Below are positions 33,868 through 43,021 of a stretch of DNA of 64,000 nt, piece by piece; positions within the stretch are counted from its first letter, which is position 1; each line of letters begins with the position of its first letter. The DNA lies in the NCBI GenBank assembly GCA_023423935.1, contig JAFAEQ010000029.1, positions 1 to 64,000 of the forward strand. Direction: 5' to 3'. Under the pieces are notes generated by a model. It had not been told where the DNA came from. It worked only from the letters and a program-made list of their open reading frames with translations, and ran no database searches. Both the position numbers and the translations under genes were made by a program. This DNA is from Pseudomonadota bacterium (GTDB taxonomy: Bacteria; Pseudomonadota; Gammaproteobacteria; Steroidobacterales; Steroidobacteraceae).

Positions 33868-36456
33868 TCAGGGCTTGCGCCAAGCCGCTCTGAGCGCGCG
33901 GACTGAGCCGGTGGACTCGATATCCATGGGAGGCGGCAGCGACTCCAGCAAAGCACTAAGCTGCTGCTGGCACCCGGCGATGAAACCCGGCACTGCCGCC
34001 GGAATGAGCGGACGCGACACGAGGAAGCCTTGCACGTGCACACCGCGATCGTTCAGCAACTGACGCAACTGCGAGGTTCGCTCGACGCCTTCCGCGGTGA
34101 CCTGCAATCCCAGGCTGTGACTCAAGCCGATGATCGAGCGCACGATCGCCGGTGAACGCGTACCTGCGTCGATGCTCGCGATCAGACTGCGATCGATCTT
34201 CACGCGCGTGAGCGGCAGGCGCTCCAGCGAGGTCAACGACGAATAGCCGATTCCGAAATCGTCGATGGCCAGGCTGATGCCCAGCTCACGCAACGTGTGC
34301 AGCACCGCGACGGTCGCGACACCCGTTTGCAACACGTTCTCCGTCAGCTCGAGCTCGAGCGCACGCGGCGGCAATCCATAGTGGTGGAGCAGATCTTCCA
34401 GGCGCGATACGAAGTTCGCGGCGAGCAGCTGATGCGCGGATACGTTCACTGCGATGCGAGCGTTGGGCCAGGCATCGCGATGCCAGTTCGCAGCGGCCGC
34501 AATGGATGTGCGCAACACCCACTCGCTGATCTCCATGATCAACCCAGATTGCTCCGCCACCGGCAGGAAGTCCGCCGGAGATATGGTTTCACCGTTGGGC
34601 TGCTTCCAGCGCAGCAATGCCTCGACGAGCGGCGTGCTCAGCGTTTCCAGACACACTTCCGGCTGATAGCACAGCTCGAACTCTTCGCGTTCGATGGCAC
34701 GACGCAGCGCCTGCTCGATACGGAACCGGCTCGATGCGACATGCAGGAGCTCCGGAGCAAACAGGCTCGAACGATTGCGACCGAGCTCCTTCGCATTGAA
34801 CAGTGCAGCATCGGCTGCGCGCAGCAGCGAAGGCCCGTCTTCGCCATGATCGGGGAATACGCTCGCGCCGACGCTGACACTCAGACGCAGATCGCGCCCG
34901 TGCACGGACAGCGAGCCCTGAAACGCCTCCAGCACGGTGCTGCACAGACGATCCACGTCGTTGACATCCTGGAACACGACCGTGAACTCATCGCCGCCCA
35001 GCCGTGCGGCGAAGCTTCCGGAGAACACCGAGTTCTGTCGCAAGCGCTCGCCGACCGTCTGAATGACCCGATCGCCGAACTCGTGACCTAAGCTGTCGTT
35101 GATGGTCTTGAAGTTGTCGAGATCAATGAACAGGACGGCCACGCGCCTGCTCGAACGCTTCGCGTGCTCGATCACGCTCTGCAGATGGTCGAACAGACTG
35201 CGTCGGTTCGGCAGCTGCGTGAGTGGATCGTGATTGGCCAGGTGACGCAGCTCGCGCGTGCGCTCCGCCACTCGGGACTCGAGCTGCGAATGCTGAGTGC
35301 GCACTTCGCTTTCGGCGCGCTCGAGCTGCTCGGCCATGTGATTGAACGAGCCGGCGAGCACGTCCATTTCGTACATGCCGCCGCGAGGCACGCGCGTACT
35401 GATGTCGCCTGCCGCCAGCCGACGCGTGGCTTCAGTCAGACGCCGCACGGGCCGACGCACACTCGCTACGGTGATGATGGAGATCACGAGCAACAACAGC
35501 AGTACGAACACACTGCCCCAGGTCAGCTCTCGATCCGCCTTTGCAGCGGCCTGCTGCGCGAGCTCGTCGGCATTGGTGAGCGCGATGCGCGCCGGGGTCA
35601 CCAGCTGAGTCAGTACATTCGACCACAGCGCAGCGGCCTGATCGCGAAAGTCCGCCGAGCGCTGCTGCAGGTCGGCATTCATGTCGAAGACGCCGCGACG
35701 CCGACGATTCAGCTCCTTGAATCGCTTTTCGAGCGTTTCGGCCCAGACCGTGCCTTCCGTGCGAATGAGTGCGGGGGCATAACGATTCATCGCGGCGGTG
35801 AAGGCCGATTCGCTCGCGACGATCGGCTGAAGATCATCGATATTCCGCGACTTGATCGAGGCCCGCACGCGTTCCTGGATAATGCTCAGCTGCCGCAACA
35901 ACTCCTGAATGGGTTCACTGGTCACGCTTTGCGCGGCGCTCAGCATGCCCTCGATTTCGCGCAGCTGCTGCCAGTAACCTTGAGAGCGGACGTAGTGCGA
36001 CTGACTCGTCTTGACCAGCACGGCACCGGCATCCCGGAACGACTCCAGATCCTGCGTGAATCCGGCCGGCGTGGGATCGGACGAAGATCCCTGCGTGACC
36101 TTGGCATAGTGAGCCGCGGCGTCGGCGACGCGCTGGGAGGCCAGCGTAATCGCCTCGGGCGAGCCCGTGCCGCGCTCCGCCTGATCCATCACGACACGTT
36201 CGTAAACCGAGATCGCGCTGGCGAGTGACTCGGTGGCACGCATGATCGGCTCGTGCTCCACGACGAGTTGCCGCATGCGTTCGCGCGCCGTGCGCGTACT
36301 GTGCTGAGTGATCAGATTGGCGGTGAGGATGGCTACCGCAATGGCGGCAAAGCCCAGGGCAACGCGCATGGCGATGCCGGGGCGAAAGAACCCGAGCGCA
36401 CGAGCTGCGGAGCTCGTTGCAGGCGACATCTTGTCATTGCTTGAGAGCGCGCTCAT
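33868..36456 (-). CDS. Membrane GGDEF-EAL protein (c-di-GMP turnover)
   Basis: An 862-residue protein with a transmembrane helix near residues 28-48, a periplasmic helical sensor to about 315, a second helix near 318-340, a HAMP domain (PVRRLTEATRRLAAGDISTR), then GGDEF and EAL domains. Both catalytic motifs look intact: RLGGDEFTVVF (diguanylate cyclase) and VEALLRWKQPNGE plus DDFGIGYSSLTSLERLP (phosphodiesterase). Such hybrids control cyclic di-GMP and hence motility or biofilm. The ATG at 36456 is used; TTG at 36489 would extend by 11 residues. No neighbouring target gene suggests its cue. Confidence 0.94.
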   Translation of the reverse strand: MSALSSNDKMSPATSSAARALGFFRPGIAMRVALGFAAIAVAILTANLITQHSTRTARERMRQLVVEHEPIMRATESLASAISVYERVVMDQAERGTGSPEAITLASQRVADAAAHYAKVTQGSSSDPTPAGFTQDLESFRDAGAVLVKTSQSHYVRSQGYWQQLREIEGMLSAAQSVTSEPIQELLRQLSIIQERVRASIKSRNIDDLQPIVASESAFTAAMNRYAPALIRTEGTVWAETLEKRFKELNRRRRGVFDMNADLQQRSADFRDQAAALWSNVLTQLVTPARIALTNADELAQQAAAKADRELTWGSVFVLLLLLVISIITVASVRRPVRRLTEATRRLAAGDISTRVPRGGMYEMDVLAGSFNHMAEQLERAESEVRTQHSQLESRVAERTRELRHLANHDPLTQLPNRRSLFDHLQSVIEHAKRSSRRVAVLFIDLDNFKTINDSLGHEFGDRVIQTVGERLRQNSVFSGSFAARLGGDEFTVVFQDVNDVDRLCSTVLEAFQGSLSVHGRDLRLSVSVGASVFPDHGEDGPSLLRAADAALFNAKELGRNRSSLFAPELLHVASSRFRIEQALRRAIEREEFELCYQPEVCLETLSTPLVEALLRWKQPNGETISPADFLPVAEQSGLIMEISEWVLRTSIAAAANWHRDAWPNARIAVNVSAHQLLAANFVSRLEDLLHHYGLPPRALELELTENVLQTGVATVAVLHTLRELGISLAIDDFGIGYSSLTSLERLPLTRVKIDRSLIASIDAGTRSPAIVRSIIGLSHSLGLQVTAEGVERTSQLRQLLNDRGVHVQGFLVSRPLIPAAVPGFIAGCQQQLSALLESLPPPMDIESTGSVRALRAAWRKP

Positions 36457-36611
36457 TGGCTCGAACTGCGTCGGCCCTGGAGTCGGCAATGTGCCACCGC
36501 AGAGACATCCGTGTGTAAGGCCCGGATGAAACTGTGCGCTGGTTCTCGTTCACCCCCGCGAGCCGCTACCATTCATTCGACATATCTTCGAACGACTCCC
36601 GACTTCAATCG

Positions 36612-37802
36612 ATGAATACCCCTCGTCCGCTCGATGGCATCCGCGTACTCGAACTGGGTCAGTTGCTCGCAGGCCCGTTCGCGAGTTGCATCCTGGGTTA
36701 CTTCGGCGCCGAGATCATCAAGATCGAGCCGCTGAAGGGCGACCCGCTGCGTAACTGGCGTGTGCTGCGCGATGGAACTTCGCTCTGGTGGTACAGCCTG
36801 GCGCGCAACAAGAAATCCGTAGCGCTCGACCTGCAAACCGAGCGTGGCCGGGAGCTGGTCCGCGCGCTTGCGTTGCAGTGCGATGTACTGATCGAGAACT
36901 TCAAGCCAGGCACAATGGAAAAGTGGGGCCTGGGACCTGAGGTGCTCAAAGCCCTGAAGCCCGATCTGATCTACACGCGCGTATCCGGATACGGACAGAC
37001 CGGCCCTTACGCAGCGAAGCCGGGTTTCGCGTCAGTGTGCGAGGCCATCGGCGGTCTGCGTCATGTGAACGGCTTTGCCGATCGACCCCCAGTGCGACCG
37101 AACCTTTCGCTGGGCGATTCGATTGCCGGGCTGCATGCGGTGATTGGGATTCTGCTCGCGCTGCTCGCGCGCCGAGGCGGCACAGGTCAGACGGTGGATG
37201 TCGCCATCTATGAATCGATGTTCAATCTGATGGAAGGCATCGTTCCCGAATACAACGGCGCCGGGGTGGTGCGAGGCCCTTCGGGCTCCACGTTGACCGG
37301 CATCGTTCCCTCGAACACTTATCAATGTGCAGACGACAAGTACGTGGTGATCGGCGCCAACGGCGACTCCCTCTTCCAACGACTGATGCGTGCGGTCGGT
37401 CGCAGCGACATGGCCGAGGATGCGAGGTTCGCAAACAACGCTGGCCGCGTAGCGCACGAACAAGAAATCGATGGTGTGATCGCTGCGTGGGCCCGCTCAC
37501 ACAGTTCCACTGAAGTACTCCGGGTCCTGGATGAAATCTCCGTTCCAGGCGGGCCGATCTACAGTGTTGCCGACATGATGGCGGATCCACATTTCAACGC
37601 ACGTGGCCTCTTCGAAACGGTCGACATCGATGGCGCGCCTCTGAAGATTCCTGCGATCGTGCCGCACCTGAGTGAAACGCCAGGCGCAACACACTGGCCG
37701 GGACCGAGCCTCGGCGCGCACACCGATGAGGTGCTCGAAACGATGCTGGGTCTCGATGCAGCGCAGCGCGCAGCCTTACGAACGAGCGGGGTGATTCGAT
37801 AG
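36612..37802 (+). CDS. Class III CoA-transferase (CaiB/BaiF family)
   Basis: A 396-residue CoA-transferase: DGIRVLELGQLLAGPFASCILGYFGAEIIKIEP at the N terminus, then LWWYSLARNKKSVALDLQTERGRELVRAL and VLIENFKPGTMEKWGL, the standard family blocks. At the position usually occupied by the catalytic Asp (PGYD in formyl-CoA transferase) this protein reads PGFASVCEAIGGLRHVNG. It therefore belongs to a subgroup with a different chemistry, or the alignment shifts there. It stands alone, so its acid substrate cannot be guessed. ATG 36612 aligns with family starts; the longer frame from 36534 is unsupported. Confidence 0.88.
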   Translation: MNTPRPLDGIRVLELGQLLAGPFASCILGYFGAEIIKIEPLKGDPLRNWRVLRDGTSLWWYSLARNKKSVALDLQTERGRELVRALALQCDVLIENFKPGTMEKWGLGPEVLKALKPDLIYTRVSGYGQTGPYAAKPGFASVCEAIGGLRHVNGFADRPPVRPNLSLGDSIAGLHAVIGILLALLARRGGTGQTVDVAIYESMFNLMEGIVPEYNGAGVVRGPSGSTLTGIVPSNTYQCADDKYVVIGANGDSLFQRLMRAVGRSDMAEDARFANNAGRVAHEQEIDGVIAAWARSHSSTEVLRVLDEISVPGGPIYSVADMMADPHFNARGLFETVDIDGAPLKIPAIVPHLSETPGATHWPGPSLGAHTDEVLETMLGLDAAQRAALRTSGVIR

Positions 37803-37911
37803 CAGCATGCAATGCGCCGGCCAACATCGACGATATGCGTCTCAGACGAGTGGGAATGCAGAGGGCGCGACAGACCGCGCCGGCAGCGGAAGAGAAGAAC
37901 TTTTCGCCACC

Positions 37912-37943
37912 AAAGAAAAGCCCGGACCGTTTCCAGCCCGGGC
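37912..37943 (-). terminator. Terminator of the TonB receptor gene
   Basis: On the minus strand, GCCCGG...CCGGGC encloses a 12-base loop and is followed by TTTTCTTT. It lies 65 bp past the TonB-receptor stop. Confidence 0.85.
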
Positions 37944-38007
37944 ATAGACGCTATCAGGCAAATGCTCCGGCGCCCGGAAACTACCGGACGCCCGTTACGC
38001 CGATCGA

Positions 38008-40635
38008 TCAGAACTTCACATTCACGCGGGCGTACCAGAAGCCACCATTGGAGCCGAACGGACCACCACTGTTTGGATAAACCTGCCCGTTCGAAAGGCT
38101 GTTGGTCACCACATAGATCGGGTTTTCCGACGTCGCCTTGATCTTGTCCGGATATTCGTTGAACAGATTGCTCGCGCCGATCGCCACCGTGTAGTGATCG
38201 TCGAAGGTGTAGCTCCCTTCGAGATCAGTCGTGTACTTCGCACCGAACGTTTGCCCCGGGAAGCTCTGTTCCAGAACAAACGAGCTGTAGTAGTTCTCGC
38301 GCGCCGTAAGAGTGAAGTTGCCGATTCCATAGTTGGCAGTGAAGGTTGCACGGTGCGCTGGGATGATGCCCTCGATGTCGTCCTTCTGTGCATCGCTGAT
38401 GATGTCCGCGTTGAACTCCGTCACCTCGGTGTCGTTGTAGTTGTACGCAAGCGTCAGGTTGAGCGAGCCGCCAACCACCGACGTGCGATAGGTGCTGACA
38501 AAGTCGACACCTTTCGTGCGCGAGTCATACGCGCTGGTGGGATATTGCACGTCACCGCCTTCACCCACGGCCAGAAGTGCGGGCTGGTTAGCGATGTCCT
38601 CAGCCGTGACGCTGTAGGTCTGGGACAGGCCGATACGGTCACGCACCTCGATCCAGTAACCGTCGATCGTCACTGTCAGGTTGGACAGCGGCGTGAACAC
38701 GAAGCCCACACCGTAGTTGGTCGATTTTTCCGGCTTGAGCGCGGTGGCGCCGAAATACTGCGCAATCGGGTTGGTGACCGGATAGGTGCCTGTCTGTACC
38801 TGTGCACCGTTGGTGAAGGCGGTGGTCAGGATCTGCACGTTGCTCTGGCCGGGCGACGGAGCGTGATAGCCGGTGCCGACCGTGCCGCGAACTGAGATCT
38901 CCGGCGCGATCTTCCACAGCGCATTCAACTTCCCGACCGTGGTATTGCCGAAGGTGCTGTAGTCCTCGAAGCGCCCAGCCACACCGACCGACAGAGCGTC
39001 CGTCAGATCGGCTTCCAAACTCGCATAGGCGGCATAGCTATGCTGCGAATACGCCTTGGCAGCATCCGGGCTGGTACCGCCATAGCCGCTCGCACCCGGA
39101 TATGGCATGCCTACGGTGGAGTCCAAGGCGTAGACACCCGGCGAGGTTTCGACATACAGCGGCTGCGAGATGTAGGGCCCGATGCCATAGGACTGTTCGT
39201 CGCCCTCAGTCGCCTCGTAGGTTTCTTCGCGGTATTCCGCACCGAACGCGACCGTCAGCGGGCTCGGCAGGCCAGCATCGACCGACCACACGAAATCTGT
39301 CGTCAGGTCGACTTCTTCCTGGATCAGCGACCCGAATTGGAATGAAGTCTGCGTCTGCGGACCATAGGTCGGACTGAGCGAGTCATACATCGACATTGCC
39401 AGCTCGTTGCGGCTGAGCGATCCCGACACATCGAAGGTCAGGTCTGTCGTCAGGTTGCCCTTGAAGCCCGCGACACCGAACGCCTGATCCTTCTTACCCA
39501 CGAACTGTGGCGTGAAGCCCGCCGGGTACATATCCGCAAATGAGAAGGTGTTGTTGTCCTTGACGAATCCGCCTGCAGCGCAGGTCGCGCTGCCCGCAGG
39601 GCACGGGGTCAGGTAGATCGGATGAGCAAATGCGCCATTTGCTCCCAGCGTGTGCACAACGCCGGCCGTATCGACTGCCGTGACGGTTTCAGGCGCACGA
39701 TAGTTGAAGCTCTCCGTGATCTTTGCATGTGCGAAATTGCCAAACGCATAGAGCCTGGTCGTGTCAGTCAGGTCATAGGTCGTGTTGAACATGGCCTTCC
39801 AGCCTTCTGCCGGCGAGTTGCCGTAGATCTGGACCGGGTCCGGATAGTTGGGCAGCTGGTCCGCCAGATCCGGATGGGCCTGCGCGAACAGGACAGCGGC
39901 GGGCCGCGTCTCGTTGCGGATGGTGCCGTCATCGTCGTTATATTCAGCAGCGATGGAGAGGAAGCCGCGAGAGCCCAGGTTCATCCCGAGATACGATGCA
40001 ATCTGCTTTGCCTGGCCGTCGCCGCCATTGTCATAGAACTGGCCATAGCGAGTATTCACTTCAACGCCTTCTTCGGCTTTGAGCGAATAGTTCAGAACAC
40101 CGGCGATAGCGTCCGTACCATATTGTGCGGTCGCGCCTTCACGCAGGATTTGCAGATTGCCAAAGGCGATGGACGGCAGGACAGAGAGATCCGCCCCCTG
40201 GGACAGCGCGTTGGTCGGGTCATCCGATGCAACCTGCACCAGCGCCGCCCGGTTGAGACGCTTGCCGTTGATCATGACCAGCGTCATGTCGCCAGCAAGG
40301 CCGCGCAGCGACGGTGCGCGGACAAAGGTCGAGGCATCGGAAATCTGATTCTGTGCAACGTTGAAACTGGGAACGACGTTCTTGAGCACTTCGAGCATGT
40401 CGGCGGCGGGCTGGCTCGCGAGTTCAGCACCGCCGATAACGTCGACAGGAGAAGCCGTATCGGTGACTGACCGGTCGGTTCGGCGGGTGCCGAGCACCAC
40501 GACTTCTTCCCGCGCGCGCTCTTCGTCCGTTGCGGCCGCCGCATCCGCGAGCACCTGCGATACCGCCAGTGAAAGTAGCGCGCCCGCGAAGGCTTGGGAC
40601 CCGCGGGGGAGTCTGTATTCCGATTTCCGTCTCAT
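38008..40635 (-). CDS. TonB-dependent outer-membrane receptor
   Basis: An 875-residue outer-membrane transporter. A signal peptide (residues about 1-37, ending near VSQVLADA), TonB-box-like REEVVVLGTRR, a plug domain (SPVDVIGGAELASQ; RGLAGDMTLVMINGKRLNRAAL; REGATAQYGTDAIAGVLNY) and a beta-barrel ending in the aromatic WYARVNVKF are visible. GGGAGG lies about 11 bases before the ATG at 40635. The frame extends to 40806, but that part is not receptor-like. It is most like receptors common in sphingomonads and Xanthomonadales. The ligand is not deducible: neighbours are unrelated. A terminator follows. Confidence 0.92.
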   Translation of the reverse strand: MRRKSEYRLPRGSQAFAGALLSLAVSQVLADAAAATDEERAREEVVVLGTRRTDRSVTDTASPVDVIGGAELASQPAADMLEVLKNVVPSFNVAQNQISDASTFVRAPSLRGLAGDMTLVMINGKRLNRAALVQVASDDPTNALSQGADLSVLPSIAFGNLQILREGATAQYGTDAIAGVLNYSLKAEEGVEVNTRYGQFYDNGGDGQAKQIASYLGMNLGSRGFLSIAAEYNDDDGTIRNETRPAAVLFAQAHPDLADQLPNYPDPVQIYGNSPAEGWKAMFNTTYDLTDTTRLYAFGNFAHAKITESFNYRAPETVTAVDTAGVVHTLGANGAFAHPIYLTPCPAGSATCAAGGFVKDNNTFSFADMYPAGFTPQFVGKKDQAFGVAGFKGNLTTDLTFDVSGSLSRNELAMSMYDSLSPTYGPQTQTSFQFGSLIQEEVDLTTDFVWSVDAGLPSPLTVAFGAEYREETYEATEGDEQSYGIGPYISQPLYVETSPGVYALDSTVGMPYPGASGYGGTSPDAAKAYSQHSYAAYASLEADLTDALSVGVAGRFEDYSTFGNTTVGKLNALWKIAPEISVRGTVGTGYHAPSPGQSNVQILTTAFTNGAQVQTGTYPVTNPIAQYFGATALKPEKSTNYGVGFVFTPLSNLTVTIDGYWIEVRDRIGLSQTYSVTAEDIANQPALLAVGEGGDVQYPTSAYDSRTKGVDFVSTYRTSVVGGSLNLTLAYNYNDTEVTEFNADIISDAQKDDIEGIIPAHRATFTANYGIGNFTLTARENYYSSFVLEQSFPGQTFGAKYTTDLEGSYTFDDHYTVAIGASNLFNEYPDKIKATSENPIYVVTNSLSNGQVYPNSGGPFGSNGGFWYARVNVKF

Positions 40636-41515
40636 AAACTTCCGACCTCCCAACATTGGTTTGAATTGCCGACCTCGCGACCCCATCGTGCCTGTCGCGA
40701 TTTCTTTGCAAGGCCATGCATTCGTGTGCTGCATATGGCGTTGCCGACGTCGTTGCAATAAACCGGCCAGCGCGCTTGCGAGGGCGTTCAAAGATGCACA
40801 CGTCAATATCGATAAGGTTTTCGAATCCCTCCTGAATCGCTGTTTTCACCTGATTTTTTCGAGCTTTTCTCACGCTCCAGCAAGTGGTGCAAAACGCGTA
40901 GTGATGACTTCACAACTGCCCCGTATCACAGAAGGAATCGCGCGTAGCTTCGCGACACGTCGCCGAGCGATGCCTCAAGACAATACAGAGTGTTCGGCAC
41001 TTAAGCGGCCGTTCCTCGACTCACCCGATTGCATGCGCACCGTGGCGGCGCACGATTTGCCGATCCATACACTGCTCGCCCGATCTCGATGCAACTCACG
41101 CCAAACGACGCGCACAGACATCGAAATGCCAACTGTTTCGGAGCAATCCACATTCACAGTGCACCGGTTTGAGCTTGAACATTGACTGCACTGTGTCGGC
41201 GCACGAAGTGCGAAGCAGCAGCTCCTCGATAGAGCGACCAGTGCAGAAATATTGGCAGTACGCACTCAGTACGGATCAGCCCGAGCCATCAGCACAGACC
41301 TGCAAAGCATCCATTCGTACTGCCCGCACTATTCACGGCGATGACGCTACTCGCGACTCATTGGATGTCGATGTCGCCGGCACCAGGACGAGCGGGATCA
41401 CAACCACAAGACGAGAGCGCGCAGCATCGCTCGAGCTGCGTGTCTTCGTCGGCCGCTGAGCTTTTGCACAGCGGCCTTTCTATTGAGCGTGCCGAGCAGC
41501 GCTTAGCAAAGGCAA
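40636..41515. other. 900-bp noncoding region upstream of the TonB receptor
   Basis: No gene recognised on either strand. Frames here lack ribosome-binding sites or family resemblance. Base composition is mixed and slightly AT-richer, with no REP copies. It likely holds the receptor's promoter and a region of decayed sequence. Confidence 0.4.
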
Positions 41516-41547
41516 TAAAAAAGGCGCCGGACTTCTCCGACGCCTTC
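41516..41547 (-). terminator. Terminator of the ridA-like gene
   Basis: On the minus strand, GGCGTCGGA and TCCGGCGCC pair through one G-T wobble with a GAAG loop, followed by TTTTTTATT. It lies about 20 bp after the stop of the RidA-like gene. Confidence 0.85.
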
Positions 41548-41567
41548 GATGTATCGCAGCGGTGTGT

Positions 41568-42086
41568 TTACTTCGCGAGCTGCACTTCGACTTCAACCAG
41601 CATGCCGGCGGCTGCGAGGCCTGCGACCTGCACCGTGGAGCGAGCCGGGAGATTCGGCTGTTCCTTGGTCCCGAAGAACTGCGAGTACGAGGCCATGAAG
41701 CCTTCGAAGTCCATCCTGTTCCCCTTGGCCGGATCGCCGACCAGATAGACCGTCATCGCGACGACATCGCCGAAGCCCAGTCCCATCGTGTCGAGCGACT
41801 CTTTGATACGCGCGAACACACTCATCGCCTGCGTCTTCGTATCTCCCCAGTATTCCGGCGTTCCCGCAGTCGCCTTTGGATTCGCAGGGGCAGGCGTCGT
41901 GCCGCTATGAAAATAGATCGTCTTGCCGGGCGGCACTTCCACCACGCGCGCAATCGGGAACGTGCTTCCGCCCAGCAGCTTGTGATGAACGATCTCGGCA
42001 GCACCGGCACTGGCTGCAATCCCAAGCGTCAGCACGCCGCCTGCGACGACACGACGGAAGAGCGCGGAATGGTTGAAGCGCGTCAT
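41568..42086 (-). CDS. Exported RidA/YjgF-family protein
   Basis: A 172-residue protein with a signal peptide (MTRFNHSALFRRVVAGGVLTLGIAASAGAAE), so expected in the periplasm, followed by a RidA-type trimer-forming domain. Typical features are TIYFHSGTTP, the family block DTKTQAMSVFARIKESLDTMGLGFGDVVAMTVYL and the LPARSTVQVAGLAAAGMLVEVEVQL end, with the conserved Arg of the active site. RidA proteins hydrolyse reactive imines and enamines. Immediate upstream genes encode an amine oxidase and a dihaem cytochrome c, so it probably handles the imine products outside the cytoplasm (inference). The longer frame to 42185 reads through repeats. Confidence 0.88.
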   Translation of the reverse strand: MTRFNHSALFRRVVAGGVLTLGIAASAGAAEIVHHKLLGGSTFPIARVVEVPPGKTIYFHSGTTPAPANPKATAGTPEYWGDTKTQAMSVFARIKESLDTMGLGFGDVVAMTVYLVGDPAKGNRMDFEGFMASYSQFFGTKEQPNLPARSTVQVAGLAAAGMLVEVEVQLAK

Positions 42087-42119
42087 GAGGAACCTCTTCT
42101 TGAGTTGTACGAGCGGGGA

Positions 42120-42413
42120 AATCAATGAGCAATTAGCAATGAGTAATGAGTAGTGAGTAATGAAAGACGGGAAATCAATGAGCAATTAGCAATGAGTAGT
42201 GAGTAATGAAAGACGGGAAGGCGAAGCCACGAAAAAGTAACAGCGGCGCGATAGACCGCGAGCGGCCACTTACTGCACACGCTCCATCAGATCTCTCATT
42301 TCCCTTCCTCGCTGCTCATTCCTCATTGCTCATTACTAATTGCTCATTGCTAATTGCTAATTGCTCATTGCTCATTGCTCACTGCTCATTACTAATTGCT
42401 CATTACTCATTTT
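42120..42413. repeat. Heptamer-repeat inverted arms between cytochrome c and ridA genes
   Basis: The left side (42120-42220) holds two near-identical copies of an aatgagcaattagc-type 7-base repeat array. The right side (42310-42413) holds the complementary arrays (gctcattactaattgctcatt). The arms could fold into a long hairpin in the mRNA between two co-directional genes, and the right arm overlaps the cytochrome stop. Confidence 0.8.
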
Positions 42414-43021
42414 CTTTTCAGCGTGTTGATGTACGCAACGACATCCGTGATCGCCTTGTCATCAGGCAGTGTCGCTGCGATCGGGCGCATCAGCGCACCG
42501 TAGGCATCGCGCGGATCGGCACCGCGCACCCCTTCTTTGAAATTGTGTAGCTGCGTAACCAGGTACCAATCGGTACGCCAGGCAAGTGCGGGAGCGCCGA
42601 CGGACTGATTGCCCTCACCTGCTGCGCCATGGCAGGTCGCGCACGTGGCGTAGAGCTGTTTGCCACGCTTGAGATCGCCGGTGATCGTAGGCGCCGGTCG
42701 CTCCGACTTCAGCGAGCCGACAAACTTCACGGCCGCATCGACATTGCCCTCATGTTTGAGCCGCATGCCGACCGGTCCCATTTCATGGCCGCCCGCATCC
42801 TCGCCAGGAGTTCCGCGTATGCCGTCGGCAAAGTTCTCGAGTTGTCGCGCCAGATACCAGGGCTCCATGCCCGATATTTTCGGCGCATTGATCGCCTTGT
42901 TGCCGTTGCCGTTATCGCCATGGCACAACAGGCAATAATCGAAACCGTTATCTGCGTGAACACTCGTGCCGAGCATGGAAGCCATCGTCGCAACGAGAGC
43001 CGTCAGCGCTGCCCGCTTCAT
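42407..43021 (-). CDS. Dihaem c-type cytochrome
   Basis: A 204-residue periplasmic electron carrier. A signal peptide (residues 1-23, ending SVHA) is followed by two CXXCH haem-binding motifs: Cys30-Leu-Leu-Cys33-His34 and Cys127-Ala-Thr-Cys130-His131, in two related domains, each followed by a WYL...QL-type segment (MEPWYLARQLENFADGIRG; TDWYLVTQLHNFKEGVRG). It looks like two fused class I cytochromes, similar to cytochrome c4 types. The start ATGA overlaps the amine oxidase stop by 4 bp, so it is translationally coupled and is the probable electron acceptor. Confidence 0.93.
   Translation of the reverse strand: MKRAALTALVATMASMLGTSVHADNGFDYCLLCHGDNGNGNKAINAPKISGMEPWYLARQLENFADGIRGTPGEDAGGHEMGPVGMRLKHEGNVDAAVKFVGSLKSERPAPTITGDLKRGKQLYATCATCHGAAGEGNQSVGAPALAWRTDWYLVTQLHNFKEGVRGADPRDAYGALMRPIAATLPDDKAITDVVAYINTLKRK

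Noticed and set aside
34297..35091. 264-codon frame opposite the GGDEF-EAL gene
   Set aside because: Antisense shadow of a gene with intact GGDEF and EAL motifs.
40361..41185. 274-codon plus-strand frame upstream of the TonB receptor
   Set aside because: Half lies antisense to the receptor's signal peptide region and the rest shows no coding character or start signal.
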